Shown here piece by piece: positions 24,800 to 36,450 of a DNA stretch of 64,000 nucleotides (positions within the stretch are counted from its first letter, which is position 1; every line of letters begins with the position of its first letter). The stretch covers positions 25,574,963 through 25,638,962 of the forward strand of contig OX638133.1 of assembly GCA_951804985.1 (NCBI GenBank), read 5' to 3'. The stretch is from Dryomyza anilis (Eukaryota; Arthropoda; Insecta; Diptera; Dryomyzidae). Position numbers and translations under genes: made by a program. Under the pieces are notes generated by a model. That model was given only the letters and a program-made list of their open reading frames with translations, did not search any database and was not told the DNA's origin.

Positions 24800-25442
24800 A
24801 TTATATAGAAAAACCGTAAACTGGGAACGGATTTAAATCTCCAAATACAAAAGCTCAAAGCCCCAAACACAAGAAGCCCAAACACAAAATTGTGAAATAC
24901 ATATAAATCTCCCGAATCTGAAATTTATACCCCACTTTCTGTATTTCGAAACGAACGACGAAACGGACATTTTACGTCAAAATCTCATCACACAAATTTT
25001 GATTTCGTGTTATTTGACTTTTAAAACTTTGAAAATTCTTTAAAATTACGTCACTTCCGTCTAATAGTCTTTCGATCGAAATACAGAAAAAGGCAGTTAA
25101 TCTATATTTCTTGGTACATTCGTTTATTGCTCGAGGTGAAGTTGAAAGTCACGTGACCAGGAAAGTAACTCTGTATCGCGATTACAGAGTAACTCCCAGT
25201 TTTTTAAAACTAATTTACAAAGCTATGCCCGTAGGGACTGGCCACTTTCAGAAGTCAGAATATACCATTATCATATGGTCATATTAGATATATAAAATAC
25301 CTATTCGATATGTTTAGACGTAACTCTGTCATTAGTAATTTTAGTACATATCCTGTTATTTCCTTGAGAAATTCTATATTTTTAACCGTGCCATCGAGGA
25401 AAGCTCGATTGACTCGGATGTTCAGTCCGATTTAAAATAATT

Positions 25443-25806
25443 ATCGTATTCACAGTTCATCGCATTTTTGTATGGTCTTCGTACCATGTAGAATATATGA
25501 TAGAATAACGCAGAGACGTAAATTTGTTGTTGCATCTCGAATAAAAGTGAAATATTACAAGCGTTGTATTTGAGAGTAGCCCTGAGGCATGTTTTTTGGT
25601 GTCGTATTTTGTGAAATGATGAAAATTGTGAAATTAAAGACAAAATGATTGAAATCGTGCTATATTTATGATAATATCAAAAAATCCTAATTTTATAAGA
25701 ATCAGCTGCATTTATTTGACGAAATATTTTAACAAGCAAGTGGTGCAAGTGACAGTTCAAATGTCGTACTGTCGTATTCGTACAATGTCGGACTGTAAAT
25801 ACGCTA
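25443..25806. mobile_element. MITE family B copy 2 (TATTCACAG ends)
   Basis: About 364 bp, from ATCGTATTCACAGTTCATCG to GACTGTAAATACGCT. The interior has GAGAGTAGCCCTGAGGCATG and GTGTCGTATTTTGTGAAATG, shared with the copies at 16670 and 26905. Confidence 0.8.
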
Positions 25807-26769
25807 AATGTTTAAAAAATGTCAAAAAGAGAATATAGTTGTAGTATAAAAAATAATTGAATATTATTTTTATTCAGTTATCGTAAATATTTAAAACGTT
25901 TCGTAAGTATAATAAAAAACTATCTGTGTATTTTGTGATATGATGCATATTCTTAAAATGTTCTCTTTTAAAATTTATATTATCAATTTCATTTGAAATA
26001 TTTGACACGTCAAATATTTTACCAAATACACTAATATGCAGAAAATAATAAGTAAGTAAAATAATCCCACTTATTATTCGTCAACATATTGCGTAACTTT
26101 ACGCAATTTTGTAACATGGAAATGTTTTGTTTGCTTCTTTACACGAATTTGTTTAGTAGGTAAATAAGAATATTTAATAAATTACCACATAAAAATCGGA
26201 AATAAACATATATGTGTTGTGCGTAAAATACTAAAGTACATATTTTGTGTAAATATTATTTACGAAGTTTCCAATATTTACGCGATTAACATCAAAGAAT
26301 ATATTTTCTGTGTGTATGTGTGGGTTAAATTATAATATTTTATAGACAAACAATAATGTTATGCAAATTTAAACATAAAGACTAAAAGATATGTAGACTA
26401 AGCCATACCACATACTTTAAAAGTTTCGTTTTAATTAAGTTTTTATGAATTATTGATTAATTTTTATAATATTACGCATTAAAATATAACTACCCAGTGT
26501 CTAGACTTCGTATGTTTTGTAGTATGCTATATTTGATTAGTGGTTTGCCTTCAATGACTTGTGTTAATGCAAATAAACAAAGTAGCACGTGTAGAAATAT
26601 ACGCAATCAAATATGCAAAATATATTTCCATTAAAGGGATTTATTTTATATCGTATAATTACCAATTTCGTAAAGACAGTTATGAGAAATATTCAGAACA
26701 TTATCAATGTATTTTAAATTTTTTTTATTAAATTTGATATACAACTTTAAAAATCGCGTATATTTTACG

Positions 26770-26883
<114 letters not shown>

Positions 26884-26904
26884 GCTAATACGCAGAAGAC
26901 ACTA

Positions 26905-27200
26905 TTAGCGTAGACACAGTTAGCGTAGCCCTGAGGCATGTTTTTTGGTGTCCTATTTTGTGAAATGAAGAAAATTGTGAAATTGAAGTGATATAGTGCA
27001 CATAAAATGTTAATTTATTTGTTTTTTTTTTAAATCGTGGAACATTTAGGATAATTTGAAAAAATCCTAATTTTATAAGAATCAACTGCATTTATTTGAC
27101 GAAATATTTTGACAAGCAGAAAAGTAGTGCTCACAGTTCAATTGCCATACTGTCGTATTAGTACAATGTCGTACCAATACCATAATACTGTGAATACGCT
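26905..27200. mobile_element. MITE family B copy 3, left end replaced by (TA)n
   Basis: The right part from TAGCCCTGAGGCATG to CTGTGAATACGCT is intact; the left third is missing and the (TA)n tract lies there instead. Confidence 0.75.
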
Positions 27201-27211
27201 AAATATTTTAG

Positions 27212-27515
27212 TTTAGTATTCGTACCATTTGGTAAACATACGACATTTTAACACAGAAACGTCAATTTGTTGTTGCATTCATTAAAAAAGTGAAATACCA
27301 CAGCTGTTCTATTTTTGTTTCGTAATTTGCGAATTGTAGAAATGGCGGTGAATTGTTAAAAAATGTGTTATTAAATTATGAAGATAAGTAGGTAAATTGC
27401 ATAAACAGTAAATATGAAATGTGTAACATAATAAACAGATAAATGATGCTCAACGTTTAATTGTCGTATACATACGACATTATATCACTATTTTGAAACT
27501 GTAAATACACTTGAT
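27212..27515. mobile_element. MITE family B copy 4 (diverged)
   Basis: Starts AGTATTCGTACCATTTGGTA and ends TTTTGAAACTGTAAATACAC, with AACACAGAAACGTCAATTTG and ATTGTCGTATACATACGACA inside. It directly follows copy 3, about 10 bp apart. Confidence 0.6.
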
Positions 27516-27540
27516 ATGAAATGAATAGCATTATGTCGTT

Positions 27541-29052
27541 TTAGGGCCTGTTTTTCAGTGATAGCTAAAACTTAGTTTAATTAAAATTATCTTTAAATTA
27601 AAAGACGTTTACATTTCTTATCGATTTTCAGTGAGTGTTTAGAATGAACACAGATCAAGTAAATACATATGGTATCACAGGCAGTGATGCCAAGTGAAGG
27701 GGAATTCCACAATTTGTGGGGAATTTTAGTCTTAGTGGGTAATCGGGGAATGGTCCACTTTTGGCGGGGAATTTCATATTAGGAAATGTTGCATTTTCTA
27801 AATTTTTAAAAATTGGAATATTGGGGAATATTCCAACATTTGATTAAATTTCATATGAAAATTTTAAAACAAACGTTTTTACTTTTAGATTCCATATAGT
27901 ACAATAAATAATTTATGAAATGAATTTAAACAGCATGATTTGACTTCAACGCTTTCAATTCGTACGAAAAATAATAAATTCAAAATAGTTTGTTTATAAT
28001 TTTGCAGGTAAAATCGGATTCGATCTAAAACTGGAACATACATCTATATTCGAATCATGTGGGAGATCATAATTTGACTTCAAATAAACACAATCTATTA
28101 AATATGATTTCTAGATCCAGAAGGAATTTTCCTTTAACATTTTTGAACGTATCTGCTGTTATGTTTTTAAATAAAGGATAAATGTTTACTTTTCAAATGT
28201 TTACCTGCAATTTTGACATGCCCATTAATATAGTTAGTTTTCAGTATTTTAAAGATTGCGATTATTGTAAATTTAAAATTTCGAAACTAAAATTATAAAT
28301 GACAAAAATGTAATAAAAAAAATGATCAAAATAAAAAAAAAATCGGATATAATATATATTTACAATTGCACATTTATTTATACAGGTCTTTAAATAGTTA
28401 TATTTAATTTTTGAAATAGTTTGCTTCTATTCAAAATATTTTTGTTTGCATAAATTGCGCATTTTCAGTACTGTTTAAAACCAAGTTTTATATAATTAAT
28501 ATGTTTAATATAATCCATTTTTTCAGTCACATTATTGTCAATATTTGACATATATTTAAAATTTCATATTAACTGAGTACTAATTGACTATCTATCTGTC
28601 TGTAAAGTTTAAAGAAATTCGGACATTTTGATTTGGAACTATAGACTTTTGAAATATTTATTTAAGCTAAGTTTAAACTTTCACTGGAAAACTGGACCTT
28701 AATTAATAAATATGGTCATCATAACAAATAATTTTTCTAAATTTATAATGTCTGATAAATGTCATTCGAAAATTAGAGAAATCAAGAAATAAAAAAAAAA
28801 GATTAAATGAATAACATATTGCGTAATATTTGTTCTATGGATTATTTTTAACACTATTTATTCTCAGTGTATTTAAATTACATTTGTGCGTGGAATTTTA
28901 TAGTCAATTGGGGAATTTTGCTAAGAATTTTGGGGAAAAGAAAAATAGGGGTTGGCATCACTGGTCAGAGGTATAAACAACTTTTGAGGTTCACTTTAAA
29001 CCAAGTTTAAACCACAAACTAAGTTTAACTAGTAATGAAAAACTGGCTTTAA
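27541..29052. mobile_element. Small TIR element with GCCxGTTTTTCA ends, split by a hAT insertion
   Basis: The left piece (27541-27681: AGGGCCTGTTTTTCAGTGAT, AAACTTAGTTTAA) and right piece (28964-29052: AAACTAAGTTTAACTAGTAA, GAAAAACTGGCTTTA) are inverted relative to each other. The 27682-28963 hAT-type element lies between them. Related words occur at 20043-20083 and within 28655-28700. Confidence 0.55.
27682..28963. mobile_element. Non-autonomous hAT-type element, 1.28 kb
   Basis: Ends CAGTGATGCCAAGTG and TTGGCATCACTG are the classic hAT terminal pattern. Flanking octamers ATCACAGG and GTCAGAGG agree at 6 of 8 positions, consistent with an aged 8-bp target duplication. GGGGAAT words cluster near both ends. 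No transposase ORF remains. Confidence 0.75.
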
Positions 29053-30687
29053 GAAAGCCAGTTTACCCAGTAAAAAACACCCAGTTTTTACGTTTGTAAA
29101 AATGTCCCCATACTAACTATTAAAAATATTTAAATACTCAGTATAGCACACAGAATAGAAATAATAAAATTCGCAAATTTCAAAATGGTAGAAACAAAAA
29201 CATAAAAACTCTATAAAAAAACATGTATAAAATGAAAACATTTTTATGTAAAATCGCGCATGCAGATAGCACCAACTAAATGGCAACAAAAAAAAGGATA
29301 CTCAAAATCAACATCCTTCGGATTACACAGAACAAACCGACAAAAGGACGACGACGCTATAAAGTGCAAAGTTTAAGCCAAAAGTTAAATGCAACGATTT
29401 AAGTGCTTGACAAGGACTCGCTTGTTGGCTGCACTACCAAAAAAAAAACCAAACTAAAAAAATACTCAATTTTTAGTATAACTTGGTAACCTTGCAGGGT
29501 TATTTAAAATAACTGTGGGTACTTTATAGGATTTGTGTAAATTGTATACGGTCTGGTTTTAGAATGTGCACGTTGAAGAAAGAGAAGGCGCAACAAAATT
29601 GAATTCGACATAGTTTTGCATGCAAGTTACAAACTCAAGGATATTTTCCAAAGGATGTGCTATTTATTGCAAGCAAATTACGACGCCTAATACAACAAAA
29701 TAAAGAGTAGGTATAAAAAAAATTGCAAATTACACACCTTGCGATTGAAGTCTCTCCGCCGCCGTGTTGGTTGGATTGTTAGGGCGATAATTGGAATCGT
29801 TTGTGCGCCTGTCGCTGTTGTCCTTGTAGGGATTATATTAGCGCGACCTGTTTGAATGAGGAAATAATTTTGCAGTTATAGATTTTTTTTATTTTGTTTT
29901 GCAATTTTTTATTTTATTATTATTACTATTATTTTTTTTAAATATATTTTCTATTATTTTTTTTTAGTTTCACAAACACAATTTTTAAATTTATTTAGGT
30001 CACAAATTTGTTTTGTAGCACTGCCAAAAATATAGGTGTTTTTTTCATAATTGTTGGTACTTTTTTTGTATTTATTTTTTAGTTTAAAATATTTGTATTT
30101 TATATTTTTATAGAGATATTTTCATATTTTGTTTAAATTCCATAAATCACTTTTAATGCTAAATTATTGTATACTCTTTTTTAATATATTTCACTATTTT
30201 ATATTTTATTTTTATTCTTTTCACACACAAAGCTGTTGTCTCTCTAAACGTTAGATCAAATTTATAGGGTCTTCATAATTTTTTGTTCTGACGACTACAG
30301 TTTTATTTTTTTTTTTTGTTTTTTCCGTTACACGTCACACTCTCCAGGCCAGACCGCACGTCGTGAATATTGATTCTCAATCAACCAACGTGCTCATGAA
30401 TATTAAAACATGTTAATGCTTTTCTAAAAAATACTCTTTTTCTGGACAATTTATCAGCCACCGCCGCTAAGAAGTACTTTGCAGTGTGAAAAAATGCTGT
30501 CACTCATTTCACGTCAGCCTTCTGAATTAAATAAACACCCAGCAGTGTGACCCAGCCTGAAGAAACGGCATGTACTGGGTAACTTTAAGTGAGAGGCACA
30601 AGAGTCCTTGCTATTCGCAACGTACCGTAGTTGTATTGTTTTCGCACGTCACCTTCGCCAGAGGTCGTTTGTGGGCTCCCGTTTATG
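28964..30687 (-). other. First-intron and 5' UTR region of the 5'-nucleotidase gene
   Basis: Apart from the candidate exon 29847-29738, this stretch has no supported coding frame. The 29260-29420 and 30240-30680 parts are less AT-rich and unique-looking, as expected for leader or regulatory DNA. A palindrome AACTGGCTTTAAGAAAGCCAGTT lies at about 29042-29064. Confidence 0.4.
29738..29847 (-). other. Candidate 5' exon (110 nt) upstream of the 5'-nucleotidase
   Basis: The block is higher in GC than its surroundings. It is bounded on the minus strand by an acceptor TTCAAACAG|GTCGCGC (29848) and a donor CGCAAG|GTGTGT (29737). One frame is open throughout and ends at phase 0, which would match the 14919 acceptor. 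It has no ATG and an Arg-rich end, so a UTR exon is at least as likely. It could serve either the nucleotidase exon or the small-ORF exon. Confidence 0.45.
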
Positions 30688-30721
30688 CGTCTAAAAGTTT
30701 CAAACGCAAAATTCAGACTGA
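30688..30721 (-). promoter_or_regulatory. Core promoter with initiator and DPE, probable start site at 30719
   Basis: On the minus strand TCAGTC (30721-30716) matches the insect initiator. Counting its A as +1 (30719), bases +28 to +32 (30692-30688) read AGACG, a perfect fit to the DPE consensus RGWYV at exactly the required spacing. The surrounding 30.3-30.8 kb is unusually GC-rich for the window, and no repeat covers it. A GGGTCACACTG near 30554-30544 resembles the housekeeping motif 1. It probably drives the 5'-nucleotidase transcript. Confidence 0.6.
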
Positions 30722-31921
30722 ATGAATTTTACGCACACGAACGAGAGACAGGTTCGAAAGAGTGGCTGTTCATATGAGCGATGTTGTTGTAATAGTTCTT
30801 AGTGTTGTTGTTGTTTTTAATGCTTTTCGCTTTTTCTTCTTACACAGACAAAAATATGTTGGTTATATTTAGCAAAGGAGATTAATTAGTTTAACAAAGT
30901 GTTTTGTTATATGTATTAAAATATTTTTTAATACAACAAAAAATGTACACAGAATATTATTTTTTTATTTAAAGAGTTTTGCGGATAGGCTGTATTTCTT
31001 TATTTAGTCGGAAATAAGAATTAAATGTTCTTGAATAGTCTGGGGTTTATATTTTTTTTTATTAATTTAATATAAATATTTGTAGCTCAAATTAATCAAA
31101 AAACAATAAATAATATATTTACCAAAAATGTAATATACATGTATGTAACTGCAGTTAAAGACCGGTATAGGGCATTCCAAATCAAATCGGCCAGTGGTTG
31201 GTCATATTTTAAAAAATAATTTTATAAATTTTTAATATATATATATATATTTTTTTCAATAAATATATTTTTTTCAACAGTAAAATTTGCAATAATTTTT
31301 GAATACGTTTTTAATGTTGATTTCGAAAATGGTATCAGTTTGATTGATGCCATTTTAGAAATCATAGTTACAAATATAAAACAAATATAAAACTTTTTTT
31401 TTGATACAAAAATAAATTAATATTTAGAAAATTATTTTTTTAAAATATGATGCCATGAAAATGCCATTTTGAAATTTGCCATGAACATTTATATTAAATC
31501 AAACATAATTTATAATTTTTTTCAGAATTTTAAAAAGGGTCCGTTTTAGGGACATCAAATTTGAAGTACAAGTAAATATAATGACCATTCGCCACATATT
31601 CAAGTTTAGAAGTTACGACTTTAATTTTCAAAAACTAAAAACTACCCTCAACGGGGTGGTCGGAAAAAATAAAAAATAGATTAATGCATCTCGATATTTT
31701 TATCTCGATACTCTTTATCAGTTGCTCAAAATTCATTGAAATCGAATAGGTAAAGTCTATAAAATTTGACTTTTTTTTTGTCGATTTGGTGTGGAATGGT
31801 TCATAACGAAGATATGTATATTTTTAGGAACTTTCCTTATATCAAAATATTTGTTATATCGCACATCTTATTCAATTTATTAAGTTTTTGTATGATATAT
31901 TGACAAACTACAAAAAAAATT
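30722..31921. other. Upstream flank of the promoter; AT-rich
   Basis: 30722-30850 is GC-moderate promoter-proximal DNA. From about 30900 on it is AT-rich with poly-T/poly-A runs, and no gene is seen. GGACATCAAATTTGAAGTAC and CTACCCTCAACGGGGTGGTC (31550-31660) look like part of an unidentified repeat. Confidence 0.4.
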
Positions 31922-33006
31922 GTAGGGCAAAGGTCCGTAGGTTGGGCCAGCGCTATTTTTTTTGTTTTTTTTACACTGGCGATCTTAAAGTTTTAATGGT
32001 ACATCTCAAGTATCATTGCACTCCAACTTTTCTCGAAACTTTGAAGTGAAATGGCCTGTTGCTTATAACTCATCCAGATGAAAACTAAAATGTACTATAA
32101 AAAAAGTTTTTTGTTGACTTTTTCAAATGTTGATTAGGTAGGATTTACATTATAAAATCAAAGTTAAATGCATTAAAATATTGTTCATGAATACCTTTTT
32201 ATAATGTAAACAAGTTTTTTTTTATCAAAATTTTATGCAAAAAAAATATATACTATTTTTCTCAAAATTTGATAAAAACGTAGGCTGGGTCACTCAAGGT
32301 ACGTAGGTTGGGCCACCAATTTTCTCAATATTAGAAGCACTCACAAAGATTTTCCTAGCATATAATTGCTCAAACGCAAGTTTAAAGCCTGAATCACACG
32401 GTTGAATAAACAATCAACTTTTCAATCAATTTTCAAATAATTTTTATATCAATCGTATGATTGCCCAATTTTTATATGGAAAATCTGGCAATCACACGAT
32501 TGATATTTAAATTAATTTGAAAATTGATTCAAAAATTGATTGTTTAATAACAGTGATTTTTTTTAATATAGAGTGTGAGATCAAAACATTTTTAGTTAAT
32601 TTTGAATGATTTTTCAATCCAGGGTTTTCGGTTCACATTTACGTATAAAATATCAAAATGAAGAATCATCACTAGTTCATGATTTTGTAAGTTCAATTAA
32701 ATGAAAAATTATACAGATTGGTTGAAAAACAATAATATAATTAAAATAATTCATTTTCGGTCTTTTTTGAAAGGTTTTTAACGATTTTCGTGGTGGCTCA
32801 ATCTACGGACCATTTTTTTTTTTTTGCATTTTTTTTGTTCTTCTGTATTTTTTGTAAATTTTTATGTAACCATAAAAGTTTCATATACAAAAGATAGCCC
32901 ATTAATTGCACTTTAAATTGTTATATATTATTCCACTAACTTATTTGCACACAAAATGTTATAGACAAAATAAAAAACTATGTCCAACCTACGGACCTTT
33001 CCCCGA
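31922..33006. mobile_element. 1.08-kb TIR element with AAAGGTCCGTAGGTTGG ends
   Basis: GGCAAAGGTCCGTAGGTTGG at 31926 is inverted at 32983-33003 (CCAACCTACGGACCTTTCCC with one change). Internal related copies are AAGGTACGTAGGTTGGGCCA at 32298 (direct) and GGCTCAATCTACGGACC at 32794 (inverted), so the ends are doubled. No ORF. Confidence 0.7.
32389..32556. mobile_element. 168-bp hairpin MITE nested in the 31922 element
   Basis: TTGAATAAACAATCAACTTT to AAATTGATTGTTTAATAACA forms a near-complete hairpin, with AATCACACG words on both sides of the loop. It lies inside the larger TIR element. Confidence 0.65.
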
Positions 33007-33417
33007 CATATTTCTTCTTTTTCTCCATTAATGATTACAGAATTTTTATTTCTTGAAACACTGAGACCTAAATCACTTTTACAAAAACCCAAAATTTGAT
33101 TTTTTTTTTCTATTACCCCTTTATAACGTAAAACGAAACGAATTCGTCAAAAAATTGAAGTGAGTGTATTATATCGTTTAATTAAATTAAATAGCCAGTA
33201 AGGAAGGTTAGATCACATTAGAAATTTTGATAGTTGACGTTAGTAGGAACTTTGTATATATGTGGTAATGTGTGCGGTTACCTTTTGTAATGGTCCAGAA
33301 GTCCCCATGATTTACGAATCTTGAAAATAACCCATATGTACGAATAGGTAATTTTACCAAATTTCGATTTTTTTTCGGGCCGAATTTGAATTTTTATATT
33401 TGAGCTTAATGTGAATA

Positions 33418-33664
33418 TATCGTCGTTGTAGAACGAAAAGTCACCATATAAATTTGTATGTAAAACTTAATTTTCGGGTTTGTTGATAAATATTATAAAA
33501 AGTAATTGACGCATTTCAAAAGTTGAAAAATCAACTAATAGATTTACATTTTCTTATCATGTGGTAAAAAATTGAGATCATCGGTTATAAATTGACAAAT
33601 TTATAAAGATTTTTATACACGAATATTTAGAATTTTGAAAATGTATTTGGTGACAATGACGGTA
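33418..33664. mobile_element. MITE family A copy 3, damaged right end
   Basis: Begins ATCGTCGTTGTAGAACGAAA. The right TIR is cut after ATGTATTTGGTGAC, reading on as AATGACGGTATA. Confidence 0.8.
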
Positions 33665-33900
33665 TATTTGCCCAAAAAAGTTTACTTCGGATGGCATAAT
33701 AAAATACAGCCGAGAGATGTCAGTGTTATATAAGGTATTTGAACCAAAGTGGTCGGTTCTCAGGTCATAATCGCCCATTTTTAATAACAGACAGTGTATA
33801 TAAGTAATCTAACTTAGGAGTTTCTAGTTTAGTTTCTTCTAGTTTTTCTGTTATCGTGATTTCAACAAACAGACGGACAACCAGTAAGTCGGACATTGCT
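33665..33900 (-). mobile_element. Fragment of the CCGTCTGT dispersed repeat
   Basis: On the minus strand GTTGTCCGTCTGTTTGTTGA, TTAGATTACTTATATA and GACCTGAGAACCGACCACTT match, in order, the element at 42649-43190. It is therefore a repeat fragment and not a gene start. Confidence 0.7.
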
Positions 33901-34588
33901 ATTTTGTTTATTGTTTGCCGCATCAATTTAATAAATATCGAATATAGCGAAATTATTAATTAATTGTAAATAATTTAATTTTATTCCTGCTAATTGTTTC
34001 CGGTGTAGCACTGTTATTGTTGTTATTATAATTAATTTCGCTCTTTGGGAGAGTGCGCGCACGTGCTTTTAAACCAGCTTTTGCTTTTGCTAAAACTTTC
34101 GCATCATTGTGTGGGTTTTGCGCGTGGTAATTCGTCACTCTCTCGCTCTCGCTATGTTTTCCACTTTCATTTCGTTCCACTGCCCACCTCCTCCGCCCAC
34201 AATAACACAAAAGTTCTATGTTGTTCTGTGTTATTGCGGTTGGCTTTGACAATGAAACGTCTCAACACTCGGAAATGTTTGACCTGCTCTACGCCTATCA
34301 GCAAAATATGTTAATTGTTGTTAAGCAACTTGTTTCCATGCAAATTGTGTGTCTTCTTGATTACAAGAAGTCATAAAAAATACAATACAAAAATAAAACA
34401 CGATACTTAGATAAGCGAATGAAAATTTGTTAAGGTTTGCATTTCTTCACACTCTCCCCAAATCAGAATACGAAACGATATCCTCACCAAAGACATAATC
34501 CTGTTCAGTATCGACTAAAGCAATCTATTAAAAATTTAACCTATTAGAGGAGACATGCTTAATTTCAGATCATCTTCGTCATCTATAT
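33901..34588. promoter_or_regulatory. GC-richer block with GAGA-type motifs; possible promoter or leader exon
   Basis: 34040-34300 stands out from its surroundings (GCGCGCACGTGC, CACTCTCTCGCTCTCGC, CCACCTCCTCCGCCC). On the minus strand it reads like a fly 5' leader, with GAGAGCGAGAGAG then AACAACAACAAT. The alternating GA/CT motif is the binding word of GAGA factor. No clear initiator or reading frame was found. Confidence 0.35.
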
Positions 34589-35341
34589 TAGAGATGGGCG
34601 CGTGCCGTGCTTTTTTCGTGTCACGCCCGAAAATCTAGTTGCTGTGGTGCCCGTGCGTGTCCGTGCCTCCAAAATCAGGCACGCTCCCATTAAAGTGTTT
34701 TTTATAGTTTCTACCCTAATTTAAAAAGAAACTTCCTGGTATTTTAACCTTTTCTTAAAAATCTGTTGTTTTACTTTTACTTATGGATTTAAAAGAATAA
34801 AAAAGTATGAAACTTAATTTTTGAATTATTTATTAAAGGGACTAAAACCTATTGGAATATCAGTTCCGGTTCCAAGATTTTTAAAATTGTGGTTCCGGTT
34901 TCAACCAACAAATTAAATACATTTCGATTCCGGTTCCACATATTGTTAATAACGGTTCCGATTCCGGTTCTTGCGTTCCCTGACAAGGACTTTAATATCT
35001 GTTCCGGTTCTGGTTCCGATGTTTTTAAAAAATCGGTACCGATTCCAACCGGAAAAGAAATATTCCGGTTCCGGTTCAACACATTTTTAATAACGATTCT
35101 GGTTCCAAAAATCTAAACGGTTCCGGTATTATTTTTCACGTTTCACTTGCTTTTTCATGTTTTTCAGTGCTTTTTTCGTGTTTTGTCGTGTTATCCGTGT
35201 TTCTTCGTGTCTTTTAAAATACCGTGTTTTATCGTGCTTCTCGTGCGTGCCTGTAAATTTACTCGTCGGGCTCGTGCGTGTCACATATCGGCGTGCCCGT
35301 GCGTGTCCGTGCCATAAAAAACTTGCACGCGCCTATCTCTA
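34589..35341. mobile_element. Non-autonomous hAT element, 753 bp, intact TSD
   Basis: TIRs TAGAGATGGGCGCGTGC and GCACGCGCCTATCTCTA differ at one base. An exact 8-bp target duplication ATCTATAT flanks it (34581-34588, 35342-35349). The interior is two kinds of short repeats: CGTGC words near both ends and GGTTCCGGTTCC-type words in the middle. No transposase. Confidence 0.9.
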
Positions 35342-36360
35342 ATCTATATATATAAAAGAACAAGTCCTGATTGACTGATCGATCAAGGCCAGACCAAACC
35401 CTTAGACCTAGGACGGGCTGTTCATCTACCGACGTAGGCGCGCACTAAGGCAGGATTTTTTGAAATTCGCCCCCTAAGGTACAAAAATGGGCGTGGCAAG
35501 CCTGAACTTTTAATTGCAAATATCTGTGTACTTAAAATAGCCCCAGTCATGAAATTGAGTCCACTGATGTACACACAATAAACAAATTTCACCAACTACC
35601 AGTATTCATCATATTGATGATTTCATTCATTGAACTAAAATCGTATTTTGTGTTTCAGTGTTTTTCGTTTTTAATATATTTTATATCATCAAATTTCAAA
35701 CAAAAATTGGTCTCCAGTTACACATTTACGTATTTATAATTCTTATAAGATGTATGATATTTAAATGTATATGGTATTATGAACCAAATTCATCAATATG
35801 ATGAATTTTCACTTTTTCATTAATATGATGAAATGGAGGCTTCGAATAATTAGCAATTAAATATTATAAATCATTTAAGAATTATAAATACATAAATGTG
35901 TAAATGGAGACAAATTTGTGTTTGATGTTAAAAAAATATTGAAAATTAAAAACATTTAAAAAATACGATTTTAATTCAATGAATGAATTCATCAATATGA
36001 TGAATTCAGGCAGTTGGTGAAATTTTTTTGTGTGTATATTGTAGTGGTTAATCGATTTCCAAATGTGGGCGGGATTGGACATCGGGGTTTGGCACCATCC
36101 ATAAAAACAAAACATTAAAATTGCAATAACTCCTGACCTACTAAGAGTAGAGTTATAAAAATAAATTCAAATGTTCATATTTAAAACTCAAATAGCCACG
36201 TAGAATGTGGGCGGGATTGCACCACGAGGCGTGGCACCTCCCATATAAATAAAACATTAAAAATTGCTATAAATCCTGACATACTAAGAGTAGAGTTATA
36301 AAAATTGAATCAAAAGTTCATATTTAAAACTCCAATCGTCACGTAGAATTCTAATTTTTA
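35342..36360 (+). mobile_element. Helitron-like unit with internal tandem repeats, plus-strand copy
   Basis: Starts TATATATAAAAGAACAAGTC, then CCTAAGGTACAAAAATGGGC and units of about 130 bp (36120-36245, 36246-36360) with ACTAAGAGTAGAGTTATAAA, ACGTAGAATGTGGGCGGGAT and GGCGTGGCACCTCCCATA. It is interrupted by the 35572-36034 fold-back insertion. Same order as the reverse copy at 1-1810. Confidence 0.55.
35572..36034. mobile_element. 463-bp fold-back element with TA target duplication
   Basis: TIRs of about 85 bp start CACACAATAAACAAATTTCA and end GAAATTTTTTTGTGTG. Shared landmarks on both arms are CACCAACT, ATCATATTGATGA and ATTGAATTAAAATCG-like bases. TA lies on each side. The related copy near 1440 lacks the insert, showing the empty site. 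Confidence 0.85.
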
Positions 36361-36370
36361 ACCTACGTAA

Positions 36371-36450
36371 GGCAACCTGTAGCCTCGGTAGCTCAGAGGT
36401 TCCCATGTTCAAATAATGACTGGGACTAACAACATCTTGTCATTGAAAAT
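36371..36450 (+). mobile_element. Truncated tRNA-derived SINE head
   Basis: TGTAGCCTCGGTAGCTCAGA followed by GTTCAAATAATGACTGGGAC and TAACAACATCTTGTC match the head of the SINE at 56012, with a deletion between the A and B boxes. Confidence 0.6.

Noticed and set aside
29738..29847. A second, protein-like frame (YKDNSDRRTNDSNYRPNN) in the candidate exon
   Set aside because: An in-frame TAA lies within the exon just upstream and the frame ends at phase 1, which does not fit the 14919 acceptor.
33790..33890. TATATAAG box with a downstream GTAAGT, resembling a plus-strand promoter and first exon
   Set aside because: The reverse strand matches the CCGTCTGT dispersed repeat at 42649-43190 in order, so these motifs belong to a transposon fragment.
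34889..35116. Plus and minus ORFs at 34849-35116 with repeated Pro/Arg/Glu patterns
   Set aside because: Translation of the GGTTCCG repeat block inside the hAT MITE.
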